NCBI GenBank assembly: GCA_021809495.1
Contig: JAKAZI010000005.1
Coordinates: 1 to 52,935, forward strand
Direction: 5' to 3'
DNA: 52,935 bases
Source: Actinomycetes bacterium
GTDB taxonomy: Bacteria; Actinomycetota; Acidimicrobiia; Acidimicrobiales; RAAP-2
A program made the translations under genes and the position numbers. Shown here piece by piece: positions 1 through 9,714 of the stretch (positions are counted from its first letter, which is position 1; the number at the start of each line of letters is the position of its first letter). The notes under the pieces were generated by a model. The model was not told where the DNA came from. It saw nothing but the letters and a program-made list of their open reading frames with translations, and did no database searches.

Positions 1-81
1 ATCTACACGATCTTCGAGGGCACGTCCGAGATCCAGCGGCTGGTCATCGCGAGGGCCATCTCCGGCGTGCGCATTCAGTAG
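1..81 (+). CDS. Acyl-CoA dehydrogenase, C-terminal fragment (gene starts before window)
   Basis: Frame 1 reads IYTIFEGTSEIQRLVIARAISGVRIQ*, the typical acyl-CoA dehydrogenase C-terminus (Y-x-I-x-EGTSEIQR). Confidence 0.8.
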   Translation: MYTIFEGTSEIQRLVIARAISGVRIQ

Positions 82-157
82 TCCAAGCCTCAAAACAGGC
101 AGCGCCAACACGGCGACCTCGAGTGGTGACGCCTGGAGACTGCGCTTGTAGGCGCCA

Positions 158-187
158 ATGGACCCACGAACGAATTGGTGGGTCCAT
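158..187. terminator. Possible stem-loop terminator downstream of acyl-CoA dehydrogenase
   Basis: Perfect 10-bp inverted repeat ATGGACCCAC-N10-GTGGGTCCAT, about 76 bp after the stop codon; a short T run (ATTTT) follows a little downstream. Confidence 0.35.
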
Positions 188-627
188 CTTCGAGGTCGAA
201 TTTTCGAGGTCCCTTCACGGGGTATGGCTGCTGGCCATAACTCACTCGTCTCGTGCGTGGCCACGACCGTTGTGAATGGTGAAGGCGAGCGATCATCAGC
301 GAGTTGGAACGAGCGGGCTGGGTGCAGATTCGTCAATCCGGTAGCCGAGTCACTACAAGCACGCCGTGATCAACCTGGCTCCCTGGACCAGTCACTGCGC
401 CGCCGCGGGGACCTCTCGTGGCCGGACGCGGACGGTAAGACCGAGTCGTCAGAAGATCGCGAACCGGCACATCCTGATGAAGCGTCAACCGAAGCGCCGA
501 CCCTGGCCGGTGTCTCGGCGATACGTCGGTCGAGAACTCCGGCGAAGGGTTGGGCGTTGTTCCTTTTCTCCACCAATCGAGTTTGCCGAAGGGGCTTGGC
601 CCAGTACGCGTGGCTGCCCGAGTCGGA

Positions 628-1860
628 TTACACGCGCCCAAGGCGGATGCACCCGCTCTTGGTGAGCCCGGCGTACGTGGTCACCCATCCGCGTACCCAA
701 TAGGTGACCCCGTGCACGAACGTACCTCGGGCCGGGATGAAGATCGTGCCCGCGTGCGTCAAGGGGGGGTGGGTCAGACGGCCCGTCTGCGGAGAGACGC
801 AGCCGGGCTCGGAGTAGATGGACACGTCGATAGCGTTAGCACCGTCGGGGCTGACCCGCCAGGCCAGTCGCGCGCCCGCACGGGTGAAGCTCAGCTTGGT
901 GAAGTGGAACGCGTTGGTGATGATCGGGGGCACGGTTGTCGTTGCCGGCGACAGCGGGGGATTGTCCCCGGGACTGAAGTAGGCGAGTTCGTCGGCCCAG
1001 GTAAACGTCATCGGCGGAATGCCGCCCTGGGGCAGTTCGATCAGGTCGACCAGTGACCCGCCGCCGTTGAATGTGGCCTCCGCCGTGCCCATCTCGCAGG
1101 TGGTGCACCCGAGACCTACGCCTTGCCCCACGCTCGTGCTCGAGCCCAGCAGATTGTCGCGGTGATCCCAGCACGCCCAGCTCGTGGGACCCGAGCACAT
1201 GATATTAGACGTGGTCCCGACGCTGCCGCCCCAGCCGTCGTCGTACATCCACATGTAGTCGGCGTAGAGGACGTTGTCGGTCCCGGCCCACGACCCGTCG
1301 AAGCCAGTGGCGCCGTACGGGTTGGTGCCGGTGGGGAACCCCGGTGCGAGGGAGGGGTCCTGTCCGAGCGCGGCGGCGGACTGAGCCTCGAGCGACAGGG
1401 TGGCGTTGATGCCGAGGTAGGGCGGGTAGCCCGCCGAGACGCGCTCCATGTCTGCGATGACGAAGAGTTGCTCCGCGTCGCTCAGTTCGATCCAGTTCGA
1501 GGGCAGGGTCAAGGGATTCTCACCCAACTGGCTACGGGCGTTGTTGATGGCCTCCATCGAGTAGGCCGCACAGGCTGGCGAGTTGCCGTGAGGAATCCAC
1601 GTCATGGTGGGGGTCACGCACGGGTTGGCGCACGTCCAGTCGCCCATCGACCCCGTGCACGGTCCACTGCTGAACACGTCGGGTACCGGTGCGATGTTCG
1701 CCGTGGGGTTTACGAGCGGGACGTAGACCACCTGACCGGCGCCCGAGCCGAGGGCGGGTGACGCACCCAGACCAACTCCGGCCACGCTGAACAAGGTGAC
1801 GCCAAGCGCGGTAAGTAGCCCGGTACCGACTCGGTGCAGTGTGGCACGCACGCGGCCCAT
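628..1860 (-). CDS. Secreted CAP/SCP-like (cysteine-rich secretory protein fold) protein
   Basis: Signal peptide MGRVRATLHRVGTGLLTALGVTLFSVAGVGLG; central motifs NARSQLGENPL and CWDHRDNLLG resemble CAP-like extracellular proteins. ATG at 1860 lies 7 nt after TACAGT. Confidence 0.55.
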   Translation of the reverse strand: MGRVRATLHRVGTGLLTALGVTLFSVAGVGLGASPALGSGAGQVVYVPLVNPTANIAPVPDVFSSGPCTGSMGDWTCANPCVTPTMTWIPHGNSPACAAYSMEAINNARSQLGENPLTLPSNWIELSDAEQLFVIADMERVSAGYPPYLGINATLSLEAQSAAALGQDPSLAPGFPTGTNPYGATGFDGSWAGTDNVLYADYMWMYDDGWGGSVGTTSNIMCSGPTSWACWDHRDNLLGSSTSVGQGVGLGCTTCEMGTAEATFNGGGSLVDLIELPQGGIPPMTFTWADELAYFSPGDNPPLSPATTTVPPIITNAFHFTKLSFTRAGARLAWRVSPDGANAIDVSIYSEPGCVSPQTGRLTHPPLTHAGTIFIPARGTFVHGVTYWVRGWVTTYAGLTKSGCIRLGRV

Positions 1861-2227
1861 GCTACGCACTGTACGCGTCGGGCACCTCGCGCTCCGTCTC
1901 GGGCTTGGTGCATTTCCCAGGGCATTACTCTCGTGAGGAGAACGTGCAGGATCTATGAACGGGTGTGAAACCGGCCATCAATCAGTCCATCCGCCACCGT
2001 TCGCGACGGTGACAACGTCTGATGGAGCATTAGGGCGAACTGCTCGCGACCTACAGCGCCGTCCGTGCGCGTGGTGCTCGCGTTCTCAGTCCACGGGAGC
2101 GACGTACCTAATCTGTCCTACCTGCTTCTTGCCCATGACGCAATCTTCTTTCCCCCGTGTGGAATCTGCGCCAAACCCGGGCTGAGTGGAGTGGATGGTT
2201 GTCCGTACCGCGCTCGCATCGTTGCGG

Positions 2228-2599
2228 CTAGAGGGTGAAACCGCCGTCGGGTAGTTGCTCTGTTTCGTCTCGGCCGTCTTTCGGATCCATCGTGTCGGCT
2301 CCGTTCGAATCACCCTCGATTCGCTCATTCGGGTCTGCGGTGACGTTCGCACTCAGGGGTCCGTGCTCGGACTCGTAGGCCGACAACTCGCTCACGAGCC
2401 GCTCGATTTCGCGACGCGTGTCATCGGTGGGCCCTCCCGATCGCTCGGCGTAAGCCGCGACGCCGAGCTCGTGTAGCAGGCCGTCCGCTCGCCGGCGTGC
2501 CGAGGCGTCCTCCATCTTCGTCTGGCCGACCTTTCCGGCCTCCTGCGCCTTTTGGGCGAGTTGGCTCGCCTGGGCCTTCACCTTGTCAAACAGTGGCAT
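2228..2599 (-). CDS. Small coiled-coil-like hypothetical protein (MPLFDKVKAQASQLAQKAQEAGKVGQ...)
   Basis: ORF with ATG at 2599 preceded by GAGGAGG; high helical content. Confidence 0.6.
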   Translation of the reverse strand: MPLFDKVKAQASQLAQKAQEAGKVGQTKMEDASARRRADGLLHELGVAAYAERSGGPTDDTRREIERLVSELSAYESEHGPLSANVTADPNERIEGDSNGADTMDPKDGRDETEQLPDGGFTL

Positions 2600-2615
2600 G
2601 GTCCTCCTCGCTGTA

Positions 2616-3419
2616 TCAGAGTCGTCCGAGGAATCCGTCGCGTAGTGGGTTGCTCGCCCGCTCGTCGCCGTGCTCCTCGGATTCAAATTCGCGGTGCAGT
2701 GTCGACTGCAACAGGACCGGACCGTCGCCGCTCAGGGTCACGAGGTTGAGCCCCTGGCCCCCGAAGACCGCGCTCATCGCCGTCTGCGCGTTGAGTACGC
2801 CGACTCGTTCGATCCCGAAGGTCACCGAGTCCGCGAATCCGACCACCGCGCCGCCGTGCACGGCGATCTTGCCACCGTACGAGGACGGGTTCACCTCAAC
2901 GAGACTGCCGCCGCCGCCAATGATGAGCGTGCCCGAGCCGGTGAAGTGCTCGAAGATCAGTCCCTCCTTTGAGCGCCGGCCGAGCTGGAATCCTGTGAAA
3001 TCGATGTCGTAGGCGACGCTCGCCTCGGCGCAGATGAAGGCGCGGCTCTCCGCGCGCCAGCCCATGGTCGAATCGAGCTCGAGTACCCGCAGCTGACCGG
3101 GGAGTTCGCCGGCCAGGGAGACGAGACCCGACCCGCCCGTCGGGGTGAACCATTGGAAGGCGAGGCTCTGGCCGGCCAGGGCGCGCTTGCCGACTTCGGT
3201 GGCGGTCGCCAGGGCCGACTTCAAGAATCCACCTCCCGATTGGGCCTGCTGACGCGCCGCGTCGGCCTTGCCGCCGGGGGTCGTGAGACGGGTCTCCAGG
3301 GTGACGTTGGTCGTCTTCCACCGGAACTTGGTGGCGTCGGCGAACAGTGACTGTCCGACGTCCAGCTGGCACGTGACCATCTGGGCGAACTCCCCCGATA
3401 CCTTGCAAGCAATTGTCAT
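2616..3419 (-). CDS. AIM24 family protein
   Basis: 267-aa ORF, FEHFTGSGTLIIGGGGSLVEVNPSSYGGKIAVHGGAVVGF and C-terminal FGGQGLNLVTLSGDGPVLLQS are typical of the AIM24/TIGR00266 family; GAGGTGA SD. Confidence 0.75.
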   Translation of the reverse strand: MTIACKVSGEFAQMVTCQLDVGQSLFADATKFRWKTTNVTLETRLTTPGGKADAARQQAQSGGGFLKSALATATEVGKRALAGQSLAFQWFTPTGGSGLVSLAGELPGQLRVLELDSTMGWRAESRAFICAEASVAYDIDFTGFQLGRRSKEGLIFEHFTGSGTLIIGGGGSLVEVNPSSYGGKIAVHGGAVVGFADSVTFGIERVGVLNAQTAMSAVFGGQGLNLVTLSGDGPVLLQSTLHREFESEEHGDERASNPLRDGFLGRL

Positions 3420-3816
3420 CAGTCACCTCGCTCGCCACGTGACCCGCGCAGCCACGGCACTCAGCAGTTGCCATCGATACCCGCGGCGCCGCGAGCCTAG
3501 AAAATGTCACCCTGGGTTGCATCGGGGACGACCCTCATCCTTACGAAGGGACTTTCCGGCCCCGCACCGTGCGTGGTCGCAGTCGACGAAGCTCAGCGAC
3601 CCAGCCCAGTCGAGGGTGGCCACGTCGAAACGGCCGTCGCGCGATTCGGTTGCTTCGAGGAAACAGCGGCGTCACGCAACGTTGCGCGTGCTAGAGGTTC
3701 AACTGGGTCGTGGTCGTTGACACCAAGTGGGCGGTTGTGATCGGCGCGCGTGTGATCAGTGGCGGTGCGTTGCAAACCTGACCCGTAACACCGGGCAACG
3801 ATGAGGGTCCCCCCTG

Positions 3817-5070
3817 ATGCACGCGGTGGGTTCTGTGCCTATGGTCGCACCACGGGCTCGCGGGTCGTCGTCGCGATCAGCGGGAGGGGGTGTCGTGGGA
3901 ACTGCTGGCCGGACCCGACGGTTCGTTTCGTGGCCGACTCTGTCGCGAGCGATACGGGGCGACGTTCTTCAGGGTGGTCGCGTGCGTCGAGAATCGCGTG
4001 TGACGGGACCTCGAGGGCGTTCACTGTTCGTCGTTCTCGTCGCGACCCTGACGATCGGCACCGGGTCGGTCGTAGTCGCGGCGGTCGCCCCGTCGGTGAA
4101 GACGAACGGTCGAGTCGACGCTTCGATGCGGGTATCGGGGGGCGGGTGGGCACCGGTGACGCTGCTCCTGAGCGGTCACGGCATCATCGCGTCAGCGGTC
4201 ACGTGTGCCACGGCCTCGTTGTGCGTCGCCGTAGGGGCCGAGGGGAGTGAGGGGGTCGAGTTGTCGCGCACGCACGCCTGGTCGGCCCCGATCGCGCTTG
4301 ACCGGGGCGGTGGTCTCGCGGGCGTGTCGTGCTCGCCGGGCGGGACCTGCGATGCGGTCGGCGCGAGTGCATCGTTCGGGTCGGGTGGTGTCAGCTACCG
4401 TCTCGCGAAGGGGAGCTGGACGTCCGGGACCGCTACCGCGGTCGCACTGGTTTCGGTGTCGTGTCCGGACGTGAACTTCTGCGCGGGGGTCGACGACGCG
4501 TCGCCGCACGGTCACGCGATCTTCTTTAACGGCACGTCCTGGTCGAGACCGGTGACCCTCGCTGCCTCGGCCGTGTCCGTGTCGTGTCCGACAACGAGGT
4601 TCTGCGCGGCGGTCTCTCAGTCCGGTGACGTGCTCTACGACCACGGCGGAACGTGGTCGAGGGCGACGAGGATCGACCCGGTGGGCACGCTTGTGTCGAT
4701 CTCGTGCGCGCGCCAAACGTTCTGCGTCGCCGTGGACGCGAACGGCGATGTGGTGCACTACGCACGCGGCCGGTGGTCCAAACCGCGCGACGTGGACGGC
4801 GGAACATCGTTGACTGGTGTCTCGTGCGCGAGCGCATCGTTCTGCGCCGCGGTGGACACCGCCGGCGCTGTGGTGACCTTTGACGGCTACGCCTGGAGTT
4901 CCCCGCGCACCATCGACCGCGCCGTGCAGTTCACCTCCGTTTCGTGTCCGACGGCGACGTTCTGTGTCGCCGTCGGACAAAACGCCTCGATGACGGGGGC
5001 CTACGTGACGACCTACGGCGCACGCCCGGCCACGTCGTCCAGATCCGTGGCCGGTAAGGAGGCACTCTGA
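3817..5070 (+). CDS. Secreted repeat protein, seven SC-x5-[FTL]C-x-A-V repeats, putative beta-propeller
   Basis: Repeats VSCPTTRFCAAVSQSGDVL, ISCARQTFCVAVDANGDVV, VSCASASFCAAVDTAGAVV, etc., period about 40-45 aa. The signal peptide (RRESRVTGPRGRSLFVVLVATLTIGTGSVVVAAVA) suggests the true start is near GTG 3982. Confidence 0.7.
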   Translation: MHAVGSVPMVAPRARGSSSRSAGGGVVGTAGRTRRFVSWPTLSRAIRGDVLQGGRVRRESRVTGPRGRSLFVVLVATLTIGTGSVVVAAVAPSVKTNGRVDASMRVSGGGWAPVTLLLSGHGIIASAVTCATASLCVAVGAEGSEGVELSRTHAWSAPIALDRGGGLAGVSCSPGGTCDAVGASASFGSGGVSYRLAKGSWTSGTATAVALVSVSCPDVNFCAGVDDASPHGHAIFFNGTSWSRPVTLAASAVSVSCPTTRFCAAVSQSGDVLYDHGGTWSRATRIDPVGTLVSISCARQTFCVAVDANGDVVHYARGRWSKPRDVDGGTSLTGVSCASASFCAAVDTAGAVVTFDGYAWSSPRTIDRAVQFTSVSCPTATFCVAVGQNASMTGAYVTTYGARPATSSRSVAGKEAL

Positions 5071-5606
5071 GCACAAATCGACGACGCAGAGCACTCGGCG
5101 CGATAGGTGTAGGTGCCGTGGTCGTCCTCGGACCACAGAACGGCGTCTTGAAACTGCAGGCCCTGGGCGGTGGCACGAACTCACCGACGAGCGCGTACGC
5201 GAGCGCCGGACTCGGACACCTGACCCTCGAATCGGCGGTGATTCTCGAGGGCGACGCGGCGTCATTTCTCGCGGGGTGGTCAGATCCCTCGGTCGGCTGT
5301 CGCGCGGCGCGTCGGGTCGTCGTCGACGCGACCCTCACGTACGCCCCGTCTGGTCCCGGATCGAGCACGAAGACGTTCCGGTTCACGCGGATCGGTGAGG
5401 TGCTGAACTGCGCGGAGGCGGGCCCGAACCTCGGTGTGACCGTGTCCGGGGCCGCTCACGGACTCGCCTGCGCGAACGGCCAATGGCTGCCTGGCCGCTA
5501 CACCCTGACCACGACCGGGATCGTCGCGACGAGCGTTTCGGCCGGCGACGCGACGCTGCGGTCCATCGCCGATCTCACCACCACCGACACGACGCCCTGC
5601 GCGTGA
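5067..5606 (+). CDS. Secreted hypothetical protein, coupled to the upstream repeat protein; candidate CTG start
   Basis: ORF open upstream of the track start (5118). CTG at 5067 follows AAGGAGG (5056-5062) and yields an N-terminus STNRRRRALGAIGVGAVVVLG resembling a signal peptide. Confidence 0.5.
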   Translation: MSTNRRRRALGAIGVGAVVVLGPQNGVLKLQALGGGTNSPTSAYASAGLGHLTLESAVILEGDAASFLAGWSDPSVGCRAARRVVVDATLTYAPSGPGSSTKTFRFTRIGEVLNCAEAGPNLGVTVSGAAHGLACANGQWLPGRYTLTTTGIVATSVSAGDATLRSIADLTTTDTTPCA

Positions 5607-5680
5607 CCCGGTGACGGGGTGGTGTTTGAGTCACCACGCCGAGTGAGGCGCGCCGCGACGCCGCGGGGCTCGGCCCCGGA

Positions 5681-8461
5681 CTACTCGAGCGGGCGTCCAA
5701 TGAGCGCGCGGCGCGAGTCGACACCGAGTTTTTGGAACACGTGACCGAGATGGTGCTCGATGGTCTTGACCGAGAGGAACAAGACCGCGGCGATCTCGGC
5801 GTTGCTGAGTCCCTGACCGGCCAGTCGTGCGATCTCCACCTCGCGGGGGGTGAGCTCGAGGGGGGAGGGTCGCGGGCGGGCCCGCCGGCCCCCGGCCGCC
5901 GCGAGTTCGCCCATCGCGACCCGCGCCACCCGAGGCGATTGCGATGACTCGGCCAGTGCCACTGCCTCGTGCAGCACCATTCGCGCTGGCGATATCCGCC
6001 GGATCCGGCGCAGGTACGCACCGTAGGTGACGAGGGCCTCGGCGTGATGGATCGCCATGGCGGTTGAGGCGTGTTGGGCGATCGCGATCTCGAAGAGTTG
6101 TACTGCACGTTCGTGATCACCGCCCGCGCCGGCCAGTTGGGCCCGACCGGTGGTGGCGACCGCCCGGGGCCAGCGCAACGAGAAGCCCTCGGCCACCGTC
6201 TCCAGGTTGGCGATGACGGTTTCGGCGGCGCCGAAGTTGCCCGCACGAATATGGGCGTGGATGGCGGCGGGCGCCCACGGCACGAACAACGGGTGGGTGA
6301 TCCCCGAATCGGCGGCGAGGGCACCGATGCCACTCGCCACCGTCGAAGCGTCACGGGGGTGACCACCGTCGAGGAGACGCCGCACCATTAGATACTCGCT
6401 CCACATGGTGGCGGTCGCGCTGTAGCCTCGATGATTCGTCGCGAGGACAAAGGTCCGAAGGATGTCGAACTGGTCGTCGGCGACGTCGTACACGTCCAAT
6501 TCGTAGCTCAGCGCGGCCAGGGCGATGTTCTGCCACGGTGACATCTCGTAGTGACTCATCGAGGTGGCGCGCTGCACGAGTTCGAGGGCTTCGCGCGACC
6601 GGCCCAGGCGGTGCAGGCTGTCGGCGTGGGATATCGCCATCGTCGCCAGGGAGAGCGGTGAGCCGGTGCGCAGAGCCCGCGCGTACTCACCGGTGAATAT
6701 TCGCTCCGCGTCGTCGTAGCGCTCGAGCAGTTTGGACGCCCCGTGCAAGAGGAAGGCGATCGCCCAGCGTGACGCGGGCTCGACGACGAAGTCGCGTCCC
6801 AGCCACGACTTCGTGGCCGAGTCGATGGTGGCGACGTCCGAGGCGTCAGAACCCATGACCCTTGCGTAGGCGTGGACGAGCTCGCAGGTCGGATACTCGT
6901 TGGCCTGTCGGGGCAGTCGCTGCATCGCGCGTCGGGTTGACTCGTCGATCCAGTGCATCGTGGACGTCGCGAGACAGGTCAGGGCACCGTAGAGGCCGAC
7001 CCGGCCCTGGGCCTCGGGGTCCTCGATGGTCGCGGCTCGCTCGAAGAGTCGCTCAGCCTCGGCGGGCTCGTTGGCGACGAAGGCCGCCTGGGCGAGCAGG
7101 CAGAGGATGGTTGCGTGCACCGAGGGGGTGAGGGGCCGCTCGGCGAGGATCTCCTCGCAGAGGGCTCGCGCCTCGTCGGTGCGCGCGAGTGCCACGAGGA
7201 TTCCCGCGAGGGCGAGACGCAGATCGAGCGACGCACGCTCACCCGCGAGTTCGACCGCGTGACCCAGGTGCGTCGCCGCCGCCTCGAAGGCACCCTGGGC
7301 CGCCGCGCAGTGACCGGCCCGCGTCGTGACCTCAATGGCGAGCGGGTCGCCGACCAGGGCGCCCGCGTACGCGTGCTCGGCCGCTTCGGCGTCGGGCTGT
7401 CGCGCGTGGACCAGGAGTACGAATGCGCGCGCGTGCAGTCTCTCTACCGACGACAGCGTGAGCGATCGAAGAAGACTCTCGGCAAACAAGGGGTGGACGA
7501 ATCGCGACCAGCCCCCGGGCAGATCCTCGATGAGTCCTGCGCGCACGAGGTGGTCGTGTGCACTCGTCGCGTTCGCCGACCCGACGTTGGCCAGTCGAGC
7601 CACCAGGGTCGGCCGGAATCGCACGCCGAAGATTGACGCCACCGTGGCGTACGACAGGGCCGTGTCCGACACGCCGGCGAACCGGGTGAGGTTGAAGTAC
7701 GGCGTGGCGTCGTCGTCGATCTCGACGAAGTCGAACGACGAGCCTGCGCGCAGGGCGTGGGCTGCGCACGTGACGAGTAGTGGCGTCCCCGCGGTGCGCC
7801 GCCAGACGGCGTCGGCTTCAGACGCGGTCAGTTCACGCCCGAGTATCGTGCGGCCGAGTGTCTCGCACGCCAACTGACTGAGCGGTGTCAAACGGATCGC
7901 GCGGGTCTCGGGGAAATTAGCGAGGTCGTCAATCACTCGGTGCGCGCGGTTGGGCTCGGGCCGCAGTGCGCCGAGAATCGCCACCGGTACGTTGGCGATG
8001 CGGCGACAGACGTAGGCGAGCGTGTGCAACGTGTCGTCGTCTGACCAGTGCAGGTCGTCGAGTACGACGAGTAGTGGGCCGTCGCGGCTCGCGTCCTCGA
8101 GCCAGCGCAACGTGCGGTAGGGTCGCGACGCGCGCGCCTCGGCGCGGTCAACGTTTCCGACGTCGGCTACTGCTTGGGGGCCCCCGATCATGGTGATCAC
8201 CTGGTCGAACAGGCCGAACGGGATGGCCCACGCCATCGGGTCCGCGACCGCGTGACCGACACGAATACCTTCGCCGCGCGATCGACGAACGACGTGGTCG
8301 AGCAGCGCCGTTTTGCCGAGACCTGCCGGTGCCGTCACGAACGCGTAGTCCCCGTGACCGGACCTCAACTGGGCGAGCAACTCGTCCATCGCGGACTCGG
8401 CGACTTCACGCTCCAACAGCGGATAGGCAGAATTTCGTCCCACGCCAGCCCCCCACACCAC
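5681..8461 (-). CDS. Large LAL-type (MalT-like) LuxR family transcriptional regulator with N-terminal ATPase
   Basis: Walker A VTAPAGLGKTALL, Walker B LLVVLDDLHWSDDDTL, C-terminal LuxR HTH LTPREVEIARLAGQGLSNAEIAAVLFLSVKTIEHHLGHVFQKLGV. Confidence 0.9.
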   Translation of the reverse strand: MVWGAGVGRNSAYPLLEREVAESAMDELLAQLRSGHGDYAFVTAPAGLGKTALLDHVVRRSRGEGIRVGHAVADPMAWAIPFGLFDQVITMIGGPQAVADVGNVDRAEARASRPYRTLRWLEDASRDGPLLVVLDDLHWSDDDTLHTLAYVCRRIANVPVAILGALRPEPNRAHRVIDDLANFPETRAIRLTPLSQLACETLGRTILGRELTASEADAVWRRTAGTPLLVTCAAHALRAGSSFDFVEIDDDATPYFNLTRFAGVSDTALSYATVASIFGVRFRPTLVARLANVGSANATSAHDHLVRAGLIEDLPGGWSRFVHPLFAESLLRSLTLSSVERLHARAFVLLVHARQPDAEAAEHAYAGALVGDPLAIEVTTRAGHCAAAQGAFEAAATHLGHAVELAGERASLDLRLALAGILVALARTDEARALCEEILAERPLTPSVHATILCLLAQAAFVANEPAEAERLFERAATIEDPEAQGRVGLYGALTCLATSTMHWIDESTRRAMQRLPRQANEYPTCELVHAYARVMGSDASDVATIDSATKSWLGRDFVVEPASRWAIAFLLHGASKLLERYDDAERIFTGEYARALRTGSPLSLATMAISHADSLHRLGRSREALELVQRATSMSHYEMSPWQNIALAALSYELDVYDVADDQFDILRTFVLATNHRGYSATATMWSEYLMVRRLLDGGHPRDASTVASGIGALAADSGITHPLFVPWAPAAIHAHIRAGNFGAAETVIANLETVAEGFSLRWPRAVATTGRAQLAGAGGDHERAVQLFEIAIAQHASTAMAIHHAEALVTYGAYLRRIRRISPARMVLHEAVALAESSQSPRVARVAMGELAAAGGRRARPRPSPLELTPREVEIARLAGQGLSNAEIAAVLFLSVKTIEHHLGHVFQKLGVDSRRALIGRPLE

Positions 8462-8529
8462 TGACCCGCGATCGCGGCACCGCCAGGAAATACCAATCGT
8501 TGTTGGTGACTATACATAACCTGAGTCCC

Positions 8530-8560
8530 GCGCGTGAACGGTGTGAAACCGTTCACGCGC
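8530..8560. promoter_or_regulatory. Perfect inverted repeat upstream of the LAL regulator
   Basis: GCGCGTGAACGG-TGTGAAA-CCGTTCACGCGC, 12-bp perfect arms, 7-nt loop, intergenic. Confidence 0.5.
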
Positions 8561-8901
8561 CGAGCGTCGGCCACGCAACACCAGCTCCGAGCACGCGTCG
8601 GTGGCGAACTAACCGGCGTCAGCGCCGCGGCCGCGTTCACGTGATGACATCGGTGGCCCCGATGGTTCGGACTTCGTGGTGTCCAGTCGCACGGCGTCTG
8701 CCCGTGACGTGGGTACGACTTCGCTGCCGGTGCCAGGCGCCACACGTGCCGTATTCGAAAACTCGTATCGAGTACCAGTGGGGTTTCGCGACGCGTTCCG
8801 GAGTGGCGATCGAAGGATCGAGCACGCCGGAAAAATTTCTGCTACAACTACGTCAGTACGGTGCGTAACTGAACCGTGTGATTTCTAAAAGAGGGGGGCG
8901 T

Positions 8902-9351
8902 ATGGCAATCGATTTAAAGAAAATCCAGGGGGTTGATCGGATCGTCGCGGTAACGGGGGTGCTCGCGTTCATATCAATGTTTCTTCCGTGGTACGGCGCG
9001 TCGGCGGGACCATTTAGTGCCTCGGTGAGCGGTATAGGTTCGGGCTGGGGTTGGCTCGGCGCATTGGCGATTATCGCGGCTGGCGTCTACGTGATCATGA
9101 CCTCGAGTGGCCAAAGCATCAAAGTGGGCAATTTGGGACCTGCCGCCACCGTGGCGGGACTTTCGGTATTGGGAACCGTCATTGTCGTGCTTCGTTGGTT
9201 GACGATGCCGAGTGGTGGCGTCGGTGGCTTCAGTTACGGTCCTCGTATCGGGATCTACGTGGCGCTCGTCGTGGGGATCGTGCAGTCGATCGTCTCGGTG
9301 AAGTTTTTCCGCCGTTCGGGTGAATCAACCCCGTGGGGACACTCGTCGTAG
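8902..9351 (+). CDS. Small integral membrane protein (4 predicted TM segments)
   Basis: MAIDLKKIQGVDRIVAVTGVLAFISMFLPWYG...; hydrophobic segments; AGAGGGGGG SD before ATG 8902. Confidence 0.7.
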   Translation: MAIDLKKIQGVDRIVAVTGVLAFISMFLPWYGASAGPFSASVSGIGSGWGWLGALAIIAAGVYVIMTSSGQSIKVGNLGPAATVAGLSVLGTVIVVLRWLTMPSGGVGGFSYGPRIGIYVALVVGIVQSIVSVKFFRRSGESTPWGHSS

Positions 9352-9714
9352 GCGAACCGCGCGCGATGAATGCGCGACGCGGCCGTGGGCCGATGGACAC
9401 GTGGTTTCGGTCGCGGTGGTGGACTCGCGGGTCCTCGCGGGGTGCGAGGCGCCCCGATCACGTCGTCGAGAAGATGAGCGCGGCCCACCGCAGCTCGCCA
9501 CGGTGAACCGCGGTGCCATCGGTGGTCGCTGGACGCTGGTGCGACGGCCTAGTGATGGGGGATTTCCCCGATGCGAGGGTGTCGCACGCTCCGTACGATG
9601 TCCACGCCGCCGCTGGTCGTCGTCGGAGACGGTGATGCGTGGGGCGCCCGCGTGGTGCCCGCGTGAGCGGTTCGACAACGACCGGGCGCGGACCTGAAAG
9701 GGGCGACACCGATC

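Noticed and set aside
158-703. 181-aa ORF after the acyl-CoA dehydrogenase
   Set aside because: No recognisable domain or SD; begins inside a 10-bp inverted repeat and competes with several other ORFs; treated as intergenic.
3531-3808. Distant inverted repeat ACCCTCATC (3531-3539) / GATGAGGGT (3800-3808)
   Set aside because: Only 9 bp separated by 260 bp; compatible with chance.
4190-4980. Repetitive DNA considered as a CRISPR-like or minisatellite array
   Set aside because: Periodicity is at protein level (Cys repeats), with divergent DNA between units and no spacer structure.
4192-5265. 357-aa antisense ORF over the first repeat protein
   Set aside because: Arg-rich low-complexity product; sense strand encodes a periodic Cys-repeat protein.
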